Positions 33,872 through 44,826 of a DNA stretch of 64,000 bases are shown piece after piece. The notes under the pieces are model-generated. The model saw only the letters and a program-made list of their open reading frames with translations, was not told where the DNA came from and made no database searches. This stretch comes from Euphorbia lathyris (Eukaryota; Streptophyta; Magnoliopsida; Malpighiales; Euphorbiaceae): positions 17,326,001-17,390,000 of the forward strand of contig NC_088917.1 in NCBI RefSeq assembly GCF_963576675.1, in the 5' to 3' direction. The position numbers and the translations under genes are program-made. How positions within the stretch are numbered: position 1 is the stretch's first letter; each line of letters starts with the position of its first letter.

Positions 33872-34569
33872 AACTATATTAATAACACAGTAAAATATTT
33901 TGGACAGTTTAAAAAAACTAAACCTGCTACATATAAATTAATCACAATATTTTTACTGTGTTATTAATGCACTAAATATTTTTATATTAGTAATGCACTA
34001 AATATTAACCTTAACGCTTACAAGCAAAATCAAATGCTACCGAAAATGTGAAAAGATTGGCTTGACTGTTATTTATCGAAAAACGGGTTTAGAAGATCCG
34101 ATGTGGCGAAATAACAGTGAAACAAGGGATTAACCCTGTAAATTTGTATAATTTCATACGTTATGGTTAAATGTGCACTTCACTTGAAACGTTAAAAGCT
34201 AAATATTTAGTGCATTACTAAAAAAAAGAATTTAGTACATTAATAACACAGTAAAATATTTTAGACAATTTCAAAAAAAAAAATTGTGATTCATTTATAT
34301 GTAGCAGGTTTAGTTTTTTTAAACTGTCTAAAATAATTTAATGTGTTATTAATATAGTTACAAAAAAATATGAAACTGTTTCAATTTATCGACAAACTGG
34401 TTTAGAAGATTCGATGTAGCTAAATAACAGTCAATCAAGTCTTTTCAAATTTTCGGTAGCGTGTAGTTAAAATTGATTTTGCTTGAAAACACGTTACGGT
34501 TAAATTTGCACAAATTTAATCCTAATGTTATAATTTTATCCTAATGTTACAAATTTAATCCTAATGTTT

Positions 34570-34849
34570 GTCTTAAGAGTCAGAATCTCATTAAAGCCAT
34601 CTTGAGGCTTCGTCCTGCCTTCGATTCTCTTACCTTCTCCCATATTTATAGGGAGCAAAACCGCGTGACGGATCGCTTGGCAGCTGCTGGGCATGGGGGG
34701 ATGTTAGGTGTTTCTACCCTTTCCGTTCCTCCTTCTTTTCTGTTACCTTCTCTTCTTGAGGATAGGATTGGGGTCAGTCTTCCTAGACTGATCCCGGGTT
34801 AGGTTTTTGTTTGTTTGTTTTTTTTCTTCCCTTCTTACCAAAAAAAAAA
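34570..34849 (+). mobile_element. 5'-truncated LINE tail inside the MULE
   Basis: An open frame (34602-34802) reads RLRPAFDSLTFSHIYREQNR and VTDRLAAAGHGG, the end of a plant LINE RNase H domain. It is followed by a short 3' UTR and a run of A (34840-34849). No clear target duplication. Confidence 0.72.
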
Positions 34850-35125
34850 TTTATAATATAATAAATTCTAAATATTTTATTCTATAAGTTTTAAAAAAAT
34901 TATTATATAAAAAAATTAAAATTTATATACATAAATTTTGGGCAGTGGTTATAGCACTGCCCAGTTATTTGACAACATACATTGACGCCGTAATGGATAT
35001 TATAACAGCAAAAGGACCAACTATGGTTGGGAATAGCCCCTTCTAGGGGAATATTTCCCAACCAGGTCCATCAAAATAATTTTTTTCAAAACATGTCTCA
35101 AGCAAAGGATTAATCCAATCTTCAT

Positions 35126-35174
35126 CAGCATCCTACTTTTCCAAAAAAATCGCCCTACTCCACTTACGTTGGGA
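35126..35174 (+). pseudogene. short copia pol segment between MULE and hAT MITE
   Basis: Joins the sequence before 33132 to that after 35788 once both insertions are removed. Too short to classify alone. Confidence 0.6.
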
Positions 35175-35780
35175 CAGTGATGAATACAGGATTACTCGGT
35201 TGGGGAGGCCGATTTTACACGTGCATTTGATTTTTTTTTTTTTTGCTAAATCGAACTTGCTTAATTTTTTGTTATATATGCGTATTATAATTTGAATGGT
35301 CAAGAATCAATTTTAAAAATTAATGTACAATTTTTCAAAATTAAGCTAGATTTCGTTTAATAGTCCTAACATGTAAAAAAATTGGATTTATGGAGGACTG
35401 AACATGTAAAAAAAATAAAAATATTGATTTCAGATGGCCTACCAGGTCAAAAATAAAATTAATAATTTGGATTTAGAAAGTTCTACCAGACTAAAAAAAA
35501 TTAGAAATTTGGATTTATAGAGGTCTAACAGGCAAAAAAAAAAGAAATTTTGATTTAGGAAGTATCTAATTGGTCAAAATATTGAAATTTTGAATTTTGG
35601 ACAAACCTAACACGTAATGAGATATATTTAATAAAAATAAGAAATTAATTCTTTTTAATGGAAAATACATAATAAAAATGAGTTCAAAAGTGTTAGGGGG
35701 GCCGAAACTACTTATAACCATGGTAGTTCCGGCGGCTGAGGAACTCAGACCCCCCGGGTCCACCCTTGTCTCCGCCCCTG
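35175..35780. mobile_element. hAT-type MITE (606 bp)
   Basis: Degenerate ends CAGTGATGAATACAGG (left) and GTCTCCGCCCCTG (right, complement CAGGGGCGGAGAC). Flanks CGTTGGGA (35167-35174) and CCTTGGGA (35781-35788) match at 7 of 8 bases. Contains about three imperfect copies of a roughly 55-bp unit with GATTTAxxxAGxTCTAxCAG (35385-35570). Confidence 0.8.
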
Positions 35781-35788
35781 CCTTGGGA

Positions 35789-37691
35789 CTCGCAGTCTCT
35801 CCCATATAACCATCTGTCCGTCACTCCCCATCTAATCCCGTGTCCTTGGAGCCATCTAGCTATGTCCACTTTTCTCCTATGTCCCCTAGGCTATGTCATC
35901 TCCTAATCCTACTACTTTATCATCATTACAAAATAAATCACCAGATACCTTTACAACTGCCTACCACTACATCATCTCATGATTTAATTCCTCTGATATT
36001 ACCTAGTCCAATCCCTTTACAACCTGATGCCTCCTCCTCCTTAGATGTTGCCTCAACTCGTGCACACACCATGCGACTTCGGCCGTCTACATTGAACTCC
36101 CTTGGCAAGTTTGCTGCTCTCCATGTCTGCAAAGCTGATTTATCACCTGATCCGAGTTGCTTCTCCAAAGCTGTGAAATTCAAAGAATGGTGTGATCCAA
36201 TGTCTGTTGAGCTTCAGGAACTTCTCAATAATCATACATGGACATTAGTTCCTCGCCCATCTGATCGTAACATCATCACGTGTCGATGGCTCTTTCGCAC
36301 TAAGAACGGGCTGATGGCTCCATTGAACGTCACAAAGCTCGACTAGTTGCCCGTGGCTTTACACAACATTCTGGCCTGGACTTCGAGGAAATATTTAGCC
36401 CAGTTGTTAAAGCAACAACCATCTACATCATACTCTCTCTTGCAGCAGGACATCATTGGACAATAAATCAACTGGATGTCTCGAATGCCTTTCTTCACGG
36501 GAATCTCACTGAAACAATTTACATGGAACAACCTCAGGGATTTCAAAACAAAAATTACCCAGATCACGTGTTCCTCTTACAAAAGTCACTCTATGGTCTT
36601 AAACAAGCTCCACGTGAATGGTTTCTCCGTCTCAAACAATATCTTGGCACCTTGGGTTTTTCCATGTCTCATGCTGATAACTCTCTGTTCACTCGTTTCA
36701 CACCAACGGACAAGGTATATATTCTTTGTTATGTCGATGACATACTTGTTATGTCGATGACAGAACCAGTACAACTCTTATTTCTCAAACAATTCATGCT
36801 ATTGAATCTGAATTTCCCATTCGTAATCTTGGTCGGGCATCTTACTTTCTTGGCACCGAAATCTCCTACAACACTCAAGGCATTCATCTGTCACAGGCTA
36901 AATACGCTAGGGATATCATCTCTCGCATGAAAATGGACGATTGTAAACCATCCTCCACTCTTGTGGCCACAACTCCAAATTTGTCCTAAAAACACGGTAC
37001 GCTCTTATCATCCGGTGATGAATATCGCAGTATTGTGGGTGCTTTATAGTATCTCACACTAACTCGTTCTGACATTGCCTTCTTTGTGAATAAATTGTGT
37101 CAATTTTTGCATAAACCAACGGATGAGCATTGGAAAGGGGTCAAACGAATCATTCGTTACATTCATGGGACACGAACACATGGCATCATCTTTTCCTCAA
37201 GACCAATTATAGCCATCCATTGCTACTCCGACAGTGACTAGGGTGGCTGCCCTAATGAGCGTCGATTGATAAGTGCTTTTTGTGTTTATCTTGGTAACAG
37301 TCTTGTCTCCTGGCACACTCGGAAACAACCTATGATTGCAAGATCTTCCACGGAAAGTGAATACAAGGCAGTCGCCAATGCCACATCGGAGCTCCTTAGG
37401 ATTCAATCGCTACTCAAGGAACTTCATTTTCCTATTTCCCGACCCATTAACCTTTGGTGTGACAATGTTGGGGCTATTTACCTTACAGTTAATCCGGGTT
37501 TTCATGCCTGCACGAAACACATTGAACTAGACTATCACTTCGTTCAAAAACAAGTCGCCAATTGTTTTCTTTCTGTTCGCTTCATCTCCACAAATGATCA
37601 GATTGCGGATCTTCTCACCAAGCCTCTATCGAGTTCTCATTTTTTGCTTCTTCGTGATCGGTTGCGCATGGGACCCCCACTTTCAACTTGA
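35789..37691 (+). pseudogene. copia reverse transcriptase and RNase H, broken
   Basis: Starts in the linker, with ARGFTQHSG near 36345 and HTWTLVPRPSDRNIITCRW near 36235. RT: IYIILSLAAGHHWTINQLDV, SNAFLHGNLTETIYMEQPQG, YGLKQAPREWFLRLKQYL, and the catalytic LCYVDDILVMS near 36730. RNase H: WHTRKQPMIARSSTESEYKA, LWCDNVGAIYL, HIELDYHFVQKQV and ADLLTKPL near 37610; the ORF ends at 37689-37691. Frameshifts near 36335, 36765 and 36930 and in-frame stops show that it is dead. Confidence 0.9.
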
Positions 37692-37698
37692 GGGGGGC

Positions 37699-37898
37699 TG
37701 TTAGTGTACATTCGTATTTTAGAGCTCTACTCTAATTACTCTTCTCTATCATTATCTGTTTTACTTCCTATCTAAGGTTTAGCTCATATAGAATCAGTGT
37801 AGGACTCTAAGTCTCTAATGTATAAATATAGGCCTGCTGTAAACCTAATCAATTCAATAAAATATACTTTACCCAAATCACACATATTAGATTCTACA
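37699..37898 (+). repeat. 3' LTR of the second copia element
   Basis: 200 bp, about 95% identical to 28744-28943 and preceded by the polypurine tract TTGAGGGGGGC. Confidence 0.9.
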
Positions 37899-38010
37899 CT
37901 CATAACTTGAAAAAACATATCTTATATATTCATCTATTATTGTATTAACTTGAAATAGTTTATAGATTTTACATTGAATTTCCTCTGGATAATAACCCTT
38001 GTGTGAAAGG
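37899..38010 (-). pseudogene. kinase array continued after the copia insertion
   Basis: The complement matches the 3' end of the kinase units (ATAATAACCCTTGTGTG with GAATTTCCTCTGGAT), as at 26155-26205. Homology is lost near 38010, the right limit of the array. Confidence 0.62.
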
Positions 38011-38029
38011 ATTGGCGCTTTACTTTACT

Positions 38030-38190
38030 ATCTCATTTCAACCTTAACCTCTTAACACACTTAACTCTTAACCGGTCTTTAAACTCTTAACCCTTATCTA
38101 TAGGTTCAATTTTAACAACACGAAGGTTCAAAGAAAAGTACCAAACGCAACCAGCCACAAAATCTGTGAAAGGATAAATATTATATAGGG
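38030..38190 (+). repeat. segment duplicated at 41000-41176
   Basis: Shares AACTCTTAAxC and GGTTCAAAGAAAAGTAxCAAA, then ATCTGTGAAAGGATAAATAT, with 41000-41176 in the same orientation. Confidence 0.78.
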
Positions 38191-39440
38191 TAAAATACAA
38201 AAATAAACTTTGTGGTTTAGATCATTTTCAAAACTACACTATATGTTTTAAAAGTTGGCAAACAGGTACTTTGACGTTGATTCCGTTAGCACACACAGTC
38301 AAAATTACTCAAAGAGAAAATAGTTGTTTTTGTTTTTATATTTATTTATTTTACAAATTAACCCCATCATTATCTAATTATTACAAACAAAACTCAAAAT
38401 TAAAAATAAAAATCAAATATACAATTTTCTCCATATCTCTCTAATCTTTTCTTTTTCTTCTTCTTTCTCTCTATTCTCTCTCTCATCTTTCTTAATTTCT
38501 CTCTCATCACCACCACTCCCCACGGATATCGTCGGAATCCTCTAAAGGCCAAAAAATTCATCACCTTTTAGTTTCGGCTAGCATATTCTGAATGATCATG
38601 CTTTTTTTTTTTGGAGATTCATATTAAGTTTCATTAAAAAAAAAAATAGTATGATCAATACCAGATTCATTAAAGAAAGCATAAATGGACCAATAATGTG
38701 AGTACATTTTGGTCCCAAATATTTTGCTTCAAAGATCTATAATTCAAGCCCTGTCGAGGTACTTACTTTTATTTTCAAATAAAAATTATTATTATTATTA
38801 TTATTTAAAATTTTTACTGATTAATGGATTAATTAATTTCATAATGGTGTGGATGATTGAAGGATCTTGAGTTATTGGGGAAAATTTTAACAGACCAACA
38901 TCATTTTTCGTAGCATATTTTGCTACATTAGAGAAGCATGTGAATCGAGTTCTTGTATGCTATTGTCATATGATCACAAATTTTTAGTACATAAAACTCA
39001 GAATATGGCAACCGAAACTATAAGGTGATAAATTTTTTGACCTTTATGAGAATTCCGACGACACCGAAACTAGAAAGTGATGATTTTTTCGCCCTTTAAG
39101 AGAATTCCGACGACATACATGGGGAGTGGTGATGGCCGTGATGAAAGCGAAATTAAGAAAGAGAAAAGAGAGAAGAGAGAGAAAGAAGAAGAAAAAGAAA
39201 AGATTAGAGAGATATGGAGAAAATGGTATATTTGATTTTTATTTGGGATTTATTTGTAATAATTAGATAATAATGTGGTTCTTTTAAAAAAAAAGATAAT
39301 AATGTGGTTAATTTGTAAAATAAATAAATATAAAAACAAAATCAACCCTTTTTCTTTTGACTTTTGACTTTTGACTTTTTTTAACACCATTACGTTTGCT
39401 AACAGAATCAACCTCAAAATTTATTCCCTATTATATATAC
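38186..39440. mobile_element. foldback element with long inverted arms
   Basis: Left arm about 38200-38580, right arm about 39000-39430. The arms contain TCTCTCTAATCTTTTCTTTT with its complement near 39205, and TCGTCGGAATTCT-type sequence next to CCGAAACTA. The right arm has an internal duplication (39020/39065) and a deletion near its outer end. No transposase is present; the flanks are AT-rich and the target duplication is unclear. Confidence 0.72.
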
Positions 39441-40067
39441 ATCCCTAACAAAGACTAGCCGGCTAATTGAAAGGATTTTATTTAGCATCTCCAACGAGTA
39501 AAATTAATTACCGTAAAACTTTAGTTACAAAATTAAGTACAAAATTATAACTAAGTCATATCACCAAACTTAATTCTTAATATGTAATTATTCTTTATAT
39601 ATTATGATTTTATATCATGATTTAAAAAAATTAGACTCCAATTCATAAATCATAAACTCTAGAAAATATATTCTAGACTTCTTATTTATAAATTCTAATC
39701 CTTAACATATATTAAAAGTACTGATTTTATTAGTTTGACAAAATCTAAAATTATAACTTAACATAGTTGTAAATAATTTTTAAAATATGAATTTCTGTGT
39801 AATTTGCCCTTTTATTTACTTATTGAACCATGAGTGTATTTAACCCCATCCAAATCAAAGTTTATCAAAACCAGCCCGGCCCACATCAACCATTGGTGTA
39901 TTTAACTCCAAACAACTAGCATCCAAATCAAGGTTATCAAAATCAGCTCGACCCACATCAACCCAATCCAACCAAACCCAATAGGTAAATTATCAGGAGA
40001 AACACAAAAATACAGTAATTTTATTAATATATGAAAATATTAATTTATTAAGAATTAATTTATTTAA
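39441..40067. other. AT-rich intergenic, one dispersed repeat
   Basis: Contains the repeat at 39513-39810 and a short local duplication (39840-39990, GTATTTAACxCCAxxCAA and ATCCAAATCAAxGTTATCA). No gene seen. Confidence 0.6.
39513..39810 (+). repeat. dispersed repeat, second copy at 59676-59960
   Basis: Shares AATTCATAAATCATAAAC, TAAATTCTAATCCTTAA and TGAATTTCTGTGTAATTT with 59676-59960 in the same order and orientation, with about 10-15% differences. Confidence 0.85.
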
Positions 40068-40452
40068 AGGTAAATAATTTATTAGTCACTTACTTTTTAC
40101 CTAACACACTGTTTAGTTTCCCTATTCTGAAAAACACATTATAAGGCCCATAGCTTTTGCCAATATTAACCATTTGGTCATTTTGTCTAGTTTTTTTAGA
40201 CTTGTAATTGTTATATTTTAGCATAAACAGATAAATATAAAATAACAGAGTAACATGGTCAACTTGTATTGCACTGTAGTTGTCCTAAAAACTAAGATAT
40301 ATTCGGTTAAAAATCTAAAAAAATAGATAAAAGGACCACAAAGTTAATATTGGCAAACGATAAGGACCTTAAAATGTGTTTTTTAAAATAGTAGGACTAA
40401 ACAGTGTGTTAGGTAAAAACTAAAGGACTAATAAATTATTTAATCTTTATTT
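40068..40452. mobile_element. MITE with long inverted repeats
   Basis: AATTTATTAGTC...TTTTTACCTAACACACTG...TTTAGT at the left is mirrored at the right (CAGTGTGTTAGGTAAAAA near 40399), and TTGCCAATATTAAC is mirrored by GTTAATATTGGCAA. Arms are about 110 bp; the target duplication is not certain. Confidence 0.75.
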
Positions 40453-41555
40453 ATAGGGTCAAAATCAGAACTAAAAGAAATTATTATTTTAAAAAAATTA
40501 TTAATTTATCAAGCATCAATTTATAAAACTCTACTCAAAATTGCTAAAAAAACCATCCAACCCAACTGTTCAACCAAACCCAGTCATATGTTAACAAGTT
40601 AGAACGGATTGAAATTTAATCTTCCATAAATTTTATCAGTGAAATTAAAAGTTAATAATTGTACAAGTTATTTTCTGAAAAAAATAAAATTGTATAAGTT
40701 ACTAATTAGTCTTCTATAATTTTCTTTTTATGGAATCTAATAATTAATACATTGTTATAAAAAAGCTAATGAAGTGTATTAAGTAGCATTATTTCTAATT
40801 TAAAAAAAAAATTAAACTTTCATAATTTAATAGTTTGTCTGATTAATTTATCAAAGAAATAAAAAAAAAATTAATAAATTATATGAAACACATTAATTAA
40901 AAATTAGTGTTTAATTGTATTAAAAAGTTAAATAAAAGTAAAAGTATTAGTTTTTGTAGGATTTTTTTTGAACCTCTATTAGAATCTCAGTTGGACCTTA
41001 AACTCTTAATCCTTTAACTCTAATCTGTTTCGGTTCACTCTTAATCCTTTAACCCTAATCTGTTTCGGTTCATCAATCGGTCCGATTTTGAAAACCATTA
41101 AAAAAAATTGCAGGTTCAAAGAAAAGTATCAAATCTAACCAACCACAATATCTGTGAAAGGATAAATATTATATATATTTAAGTAGTAACCAACCAAGAT
41201 TTGATTTTATCATTTGTTGTTATTTGTTGCCAGCTTTTTGTTTACTTACTAGTATCATCAACCAACATCACCTTCATTGACAGCTATTCACTAAGCTAAG
41301 CTACTCCATTCATTTACATAATAAACATTATACATTTCAAACAACTCACCTATCTCCGGCAAGACCATCTGGCAAGACCATCAGAGAATCATCGCCATGG
41401 TAGATAGACTCAAACTTACTTAAATTTCCATGAGAGCTCAGCTACATGCCTAAAAGCTTGAGGTTCTGTAGTGTCATCTTACTACTACTGCATAATATGC
41501 ATATCCACCATAATTTACCGGGAAACACTCGTTCTCGTCGTCGCTAATATTTCGC
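40453..41555. other. AT-rich region downstream of HY5
   Basis: No gene seen. Holds the duplicated segment at 41000-41176. The last 300-400 bases before 41556 are less AT-rich and probably include the HY5 3' UTR. Confidence 0.55.
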
Positions 41556-44500
41556 TCATAGTGAACCGTCTACATTAGTGTTACTACTACTGCCTCCTCT
41601 TCTGCTTGCTGTTGTGTTCTTCAGTATCTGCAATGAAATTACCATATCACTGAAGTTATCAACTAGTTACTAAACCAATGCACTCAAGTTTGAACTCCAT
41701 TTACTAGTACAATGCGTTGCTGAGGACATCTAAATACATGGCCTATGGTTTCAAGAGCCTAGTTTTTTTCATTGCTTGAGTATTTTGATTCTCTTTCGTC
41801 TATAAAGGAAGTAAAGATAATATTTTATTTATGTTATTTCTAATAATTAGGTAGAAATACTTTGACATTATTTAATATAAGAGAATTGGAGTCTTTTATC
41901 GTATAAGATACAAAATTTAAATCCACATATTTCAATGTCTTTTCTGAAATAAATGACCTATTAGTAATAGGTACACAACCCCTCCAAGTTGGTCATAAAA
42001 GCCGATTGCGACAACTCTTTAAATTTAGTTAAAACTAATCTATTTACTTTAAACTTAGTTAGAATGACCCATTGACCCTCTGAACTTGCATAAAGTGGCC
42101 TACCTACAGCCCCTGGAATTGTGACCTAATCGTCCTCTAGACTTGCTCCAAGTGATGTATGCTTCAACTTGTTCAAATCTTCACTTGCTCTATCACGTAG
42201 AACTTTAGAACATTAATCAAGTCTATTTAAGTAACTTCAAGGGGCTAATCGATTATTTTCAAAGTTGGAGTAATACTTAGACTTTTCTGGATAAATTTAG
42301 GGGACTAACAATGTATTAAGCCATTAAAAAAAAAAAAAAAAAAAAAACAGTAGAAACATCTATTTATCAACATGAGTAATGTGATAACAGCACATCTCTA
42401 AGGTGGGCTCTTTGAACTCCTTATATTGAGTAATTTCAACCTATTTTCACTAAAATTCATGAATTGTTGTAGTTTCTTTTTGAAATTCCTTAAACCAGCC
42501 ACTATTACTCCTATCTTGAATAGGATATCTAAAACTAATTGAGAATCTCAAATAAAATGGATATCATATCACATTAATCTGTTTCTGCTATTCTATGACT
42601 TGTAGCACCAGCCAAGTCCACTGGCCCACTCTCCACTGATGGCCAAACTTCAAGCTCACTCTTTCTAGCATATTTCGAAAGATAGCAAATCTAGAGAGCC
42701 TCATTTAAGGCTTAATGTACCTGTACTAGTCCAGAAAAATCCACTACTTATACTTTAAAAACATGCTATTTACCCCTGGACTTCACTATTGGCCCCCTGA
42801 ACTTGCTTCTAGTGATCTATTCACCCCTTGAACTTGCTTAAAGTGATCCACACTTCAACTTGTCCAAAATCCCCCCTTGCGCTACCACATAGACTTGGAG
42901 GAGGGTCAATAGGTCAATTTAAGCAAGTTCAAAGGGTAACTAAAATGTTTTCAAAGTATAAGGGCACAATTGACTTTTATGGACAAGTATAGGGGTTAGG
43001 AAGTATTAGGCCCTTATTCTAATTCTGCATACTGAAAAACATGATGAGAATAATGCCACATGCATAACGTTGATGGCAACTAGACATGACCAAACAAAAT
43101 GGCTGCTCATTCAAATCTGGTAGATTTGGGTCCTTTTTTCTCATTTATGCCTTAACACAGGCCCCAACTAATTTCATATCAAACAAAATATCAATTCAAG
43201 AAGATGCTGTCAAGAGGAACGTGTGGGCTCAACCCAACCATATACCCCATTACAAATGAGCTCCTCCATATCCTTTTGTTTTCCAATTCCCTTTTTCCCC
43301 CTTTTCTAATCTAGAAACGGACAAGATGCCTAACCAATCATCCATACATCCAGGTGAAGCCCATAAATCTTCTGCTAATAGGTGGGGCTCTAAGACTTCT
43401 CTGGGTAATCATTATCATGTGACAAGTATAGATAAAATTAAGGTAACTGATTAAGATTTTTTTTTCTTACAATAACTAATTAAGATTAGCACAGAGCATA
43501 TGATGTAGCTTCGAACCCATTTTCTTAACTAATAGGGCCTTAATCGGCCAAAGAATCCAATTGCCCCATTGATTTCTAGATATATCCCATTAACCCCCAA
43601 ACTTCATTCAAATGATTTATTGACAATCTGAACTTGCTTAAACCAACCTATCTTAAAACTTGGTTAAAAATGATATGCGCCTAGCTTATCCAAATCCATC
43701 CTTATTTTGTCACGTAGAACTTAATAGGGGTGTACCTTATCACTCTAAAGAGCTTCAAATGACTAAATATGACGTTTTCACAGTTTGAGGGCCACTCTGC
43801 TTTTTATGGTCAACTTAGAGGGGCTAAAATGTAATTAGGCCTACATACAATTAAGCTAAACATATGAATTAGGTAGGATTGAGAGTAAAATCAAAACATG
43901 ACATACCCAATATATCCTACAAAATTTTGTATATTAACATGAGTTTGATTGATTAAGATGATAATTACTATGGTAGTTAAGAAGTTAAGACGTACATGTC
44001 TAAGCATTTGATTCTCATTTTGCAACGTGGAAAGCCTCTCTTCGAGTTCAGAGTTCTTCTTCTCCAAGTCTTTGACTCTTATTTCCAATTCATTCAAGTA
44101 CGCCTTCTTCCTTTCCCTTGCTTGTTGAGCTGAAACTCTATTTCTCAACAACCTAAAATCCATTTTTCACCTCATTAGAAAACATTATCACCGGAAATTC
44201 TTCTTCGGCAGATCAGCCCCATGCTAAAACAGTAAGATCATAATTAGTGAATAAACATCTTAATTACCTCTTTAACCGCTTGTTTTCTTTATCAGCCGGA
44301 GTCCTTCCTCTCTTTCTCTGGCTCTGACCTTCCCCTGGAGCCTGCACTCGACCAGCAATTGAATTGGATTCTCGACCAGAGGCTGAAGTACCCGCAAGTT
44401 CACCGCCGATCTCCGGCACTCTCCTAATTTCTTCGTCACTTTCCATTCCTGAAATTGCAGCAATAAAACAAAAATTGAAACAATGCAATAATAGGGAAGA

Positions 44501-44826
44501 AAAATAAAAATCACGAATCTCTACATCGGAAAATTTCTAGATGCAAAGCAAATGAGCTGCAGTTCAACGCAATTAAACTCAATCAAGTATGAAAAATCTA
44601 AAAACTACACAAATCTCAGACGGAGATATCGAAATTCAACCGGATTTCCAAATCAGCTTAGTTTATACTTTCAATTATTGTGGAAATAGAGAAAAATGGA
44701 AGGATAAAAGAGAGAGAATGAGATCAGACCTTCTTTGACTTCAAGTTGAAGAGCAGAACTCGAAGATCGCTCACTGCTGGAAGGCAGAGAATTGGCTGGA
44801 AATGAGCTAGTAGCTTGTTCTTGCAT
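41556..44826 (-). CDS. HY5: bZIP transcription factor HY5, complete, four exons
   Basis: Exons: 44826-44730, 44448-44268, 44152-43996, 41627-41556, all with GT-AG introns; the phases fit and give 168 aa, the length of Arabidopsis HY5. Residues about 34-47 hold the acidic, Val-Pro-containing COP1-binding motif ([14 protein letters not shown]), by which COP1 targets HY5 for degradation in the dark. Residues about 80-110 are the basic region ([20 protein letters not shown]), followed by a leucine zipper with heptads to LRHILKN. HY5 is a nuclear activator of light-responsive genes that binds ACGT-core elements. The start ATG is the first of the conserved MQEQATSS N-terminus. It could in principle be HYH, but HYH is shorter and diverges at the N-terminus. 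Intron 3 is 2.37 kb and loaded with MITEs. Confidence 0.95.
41940..42348. repeat. MULE-type MITE remnant in HY5 intron 3, with poly(A)
   Basis: Imperfect inverted repeats. The right end reads GGATAAATTTAGGGGACTAA and ATGTATTAAGCC, a form shared with the elements at 42703 and 46442. It is followed by a run of about 22 A (42327-42348). Edges approximate. Confidence 0.6.
42703..43013. repeat. MULE-type MITE in HY5 intron 3
   Basis: Left GGCTTAATGTACC...TATACTTTAAAAACAT and right ATGTTTTCAAAGTATA...GAAGTATTAGGCC form inverted repeats. The centre has CCACACTTCAACTTGTCC. No clear 9-bp duplication. Confidence 0.7.
43530..43845. repeat. MULE-type MITE remnant in HY5 intron 3
   Basis: GGGCCTTAATCGGCC at the left and AAATGTAATTAGGCC at the right, with AACTTGCTTAAA and GTCACGTAGAACTTAATAGG inside, as in the 41940 copy. 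More diverged. Confidence 0.58.

Larger units (their letters stand above)
33141..35116. mobile_element. MULE-type element (1976 bp), perfect 9-bp duplication
   Basis: Flanked by AATCTTCAT on both sides (33132-33140 and 35117-35125). The inverted arms of 200 bp or more begin GGATTAATC and include CCTGGTTGGGAAATATTCCC near the outer ends (33191 and complement near 35068). No transposase. Inside are a (TA)n tract, a second inverted-repeat pair (33700-33960 with 34255-34445) and a LINE tail (34570-34849). Confidence 0.88.
28744..37898 (+). mobile_element. Ty1/copia element with 200-bp LTRs, carrying nested insertions
   Basis: LTRs at 28744-28943 and 37699-37898 differ at about 10 of 200 positions (5%). 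The tRNA-Met primer site (28944-28957) and a polypurine tract AGGGGGG (37691-37697) are in place. The coding order gag, protease, integrase, RT, RNase H can be followed but is broken by stops and by three insertions (31720-32658, 33141-35116, 35175-35780). The flanks (GGAAG and CTCAT) do not match, so no target duplication is seen. Confidence 0.9.

Noticed and set aside
33725..33967. Open frame with a long Ile/Tyr run
   Set aside because: Produced by the (TA)n microsatellite.
33421..34560. AACCCTAA-like stretches suggesting interstitial telomere repeats
   Set aside because: They are imperfect, mixed with TTAACCTTAACG and similar forms, and belong to the internal repeats of the MULE.
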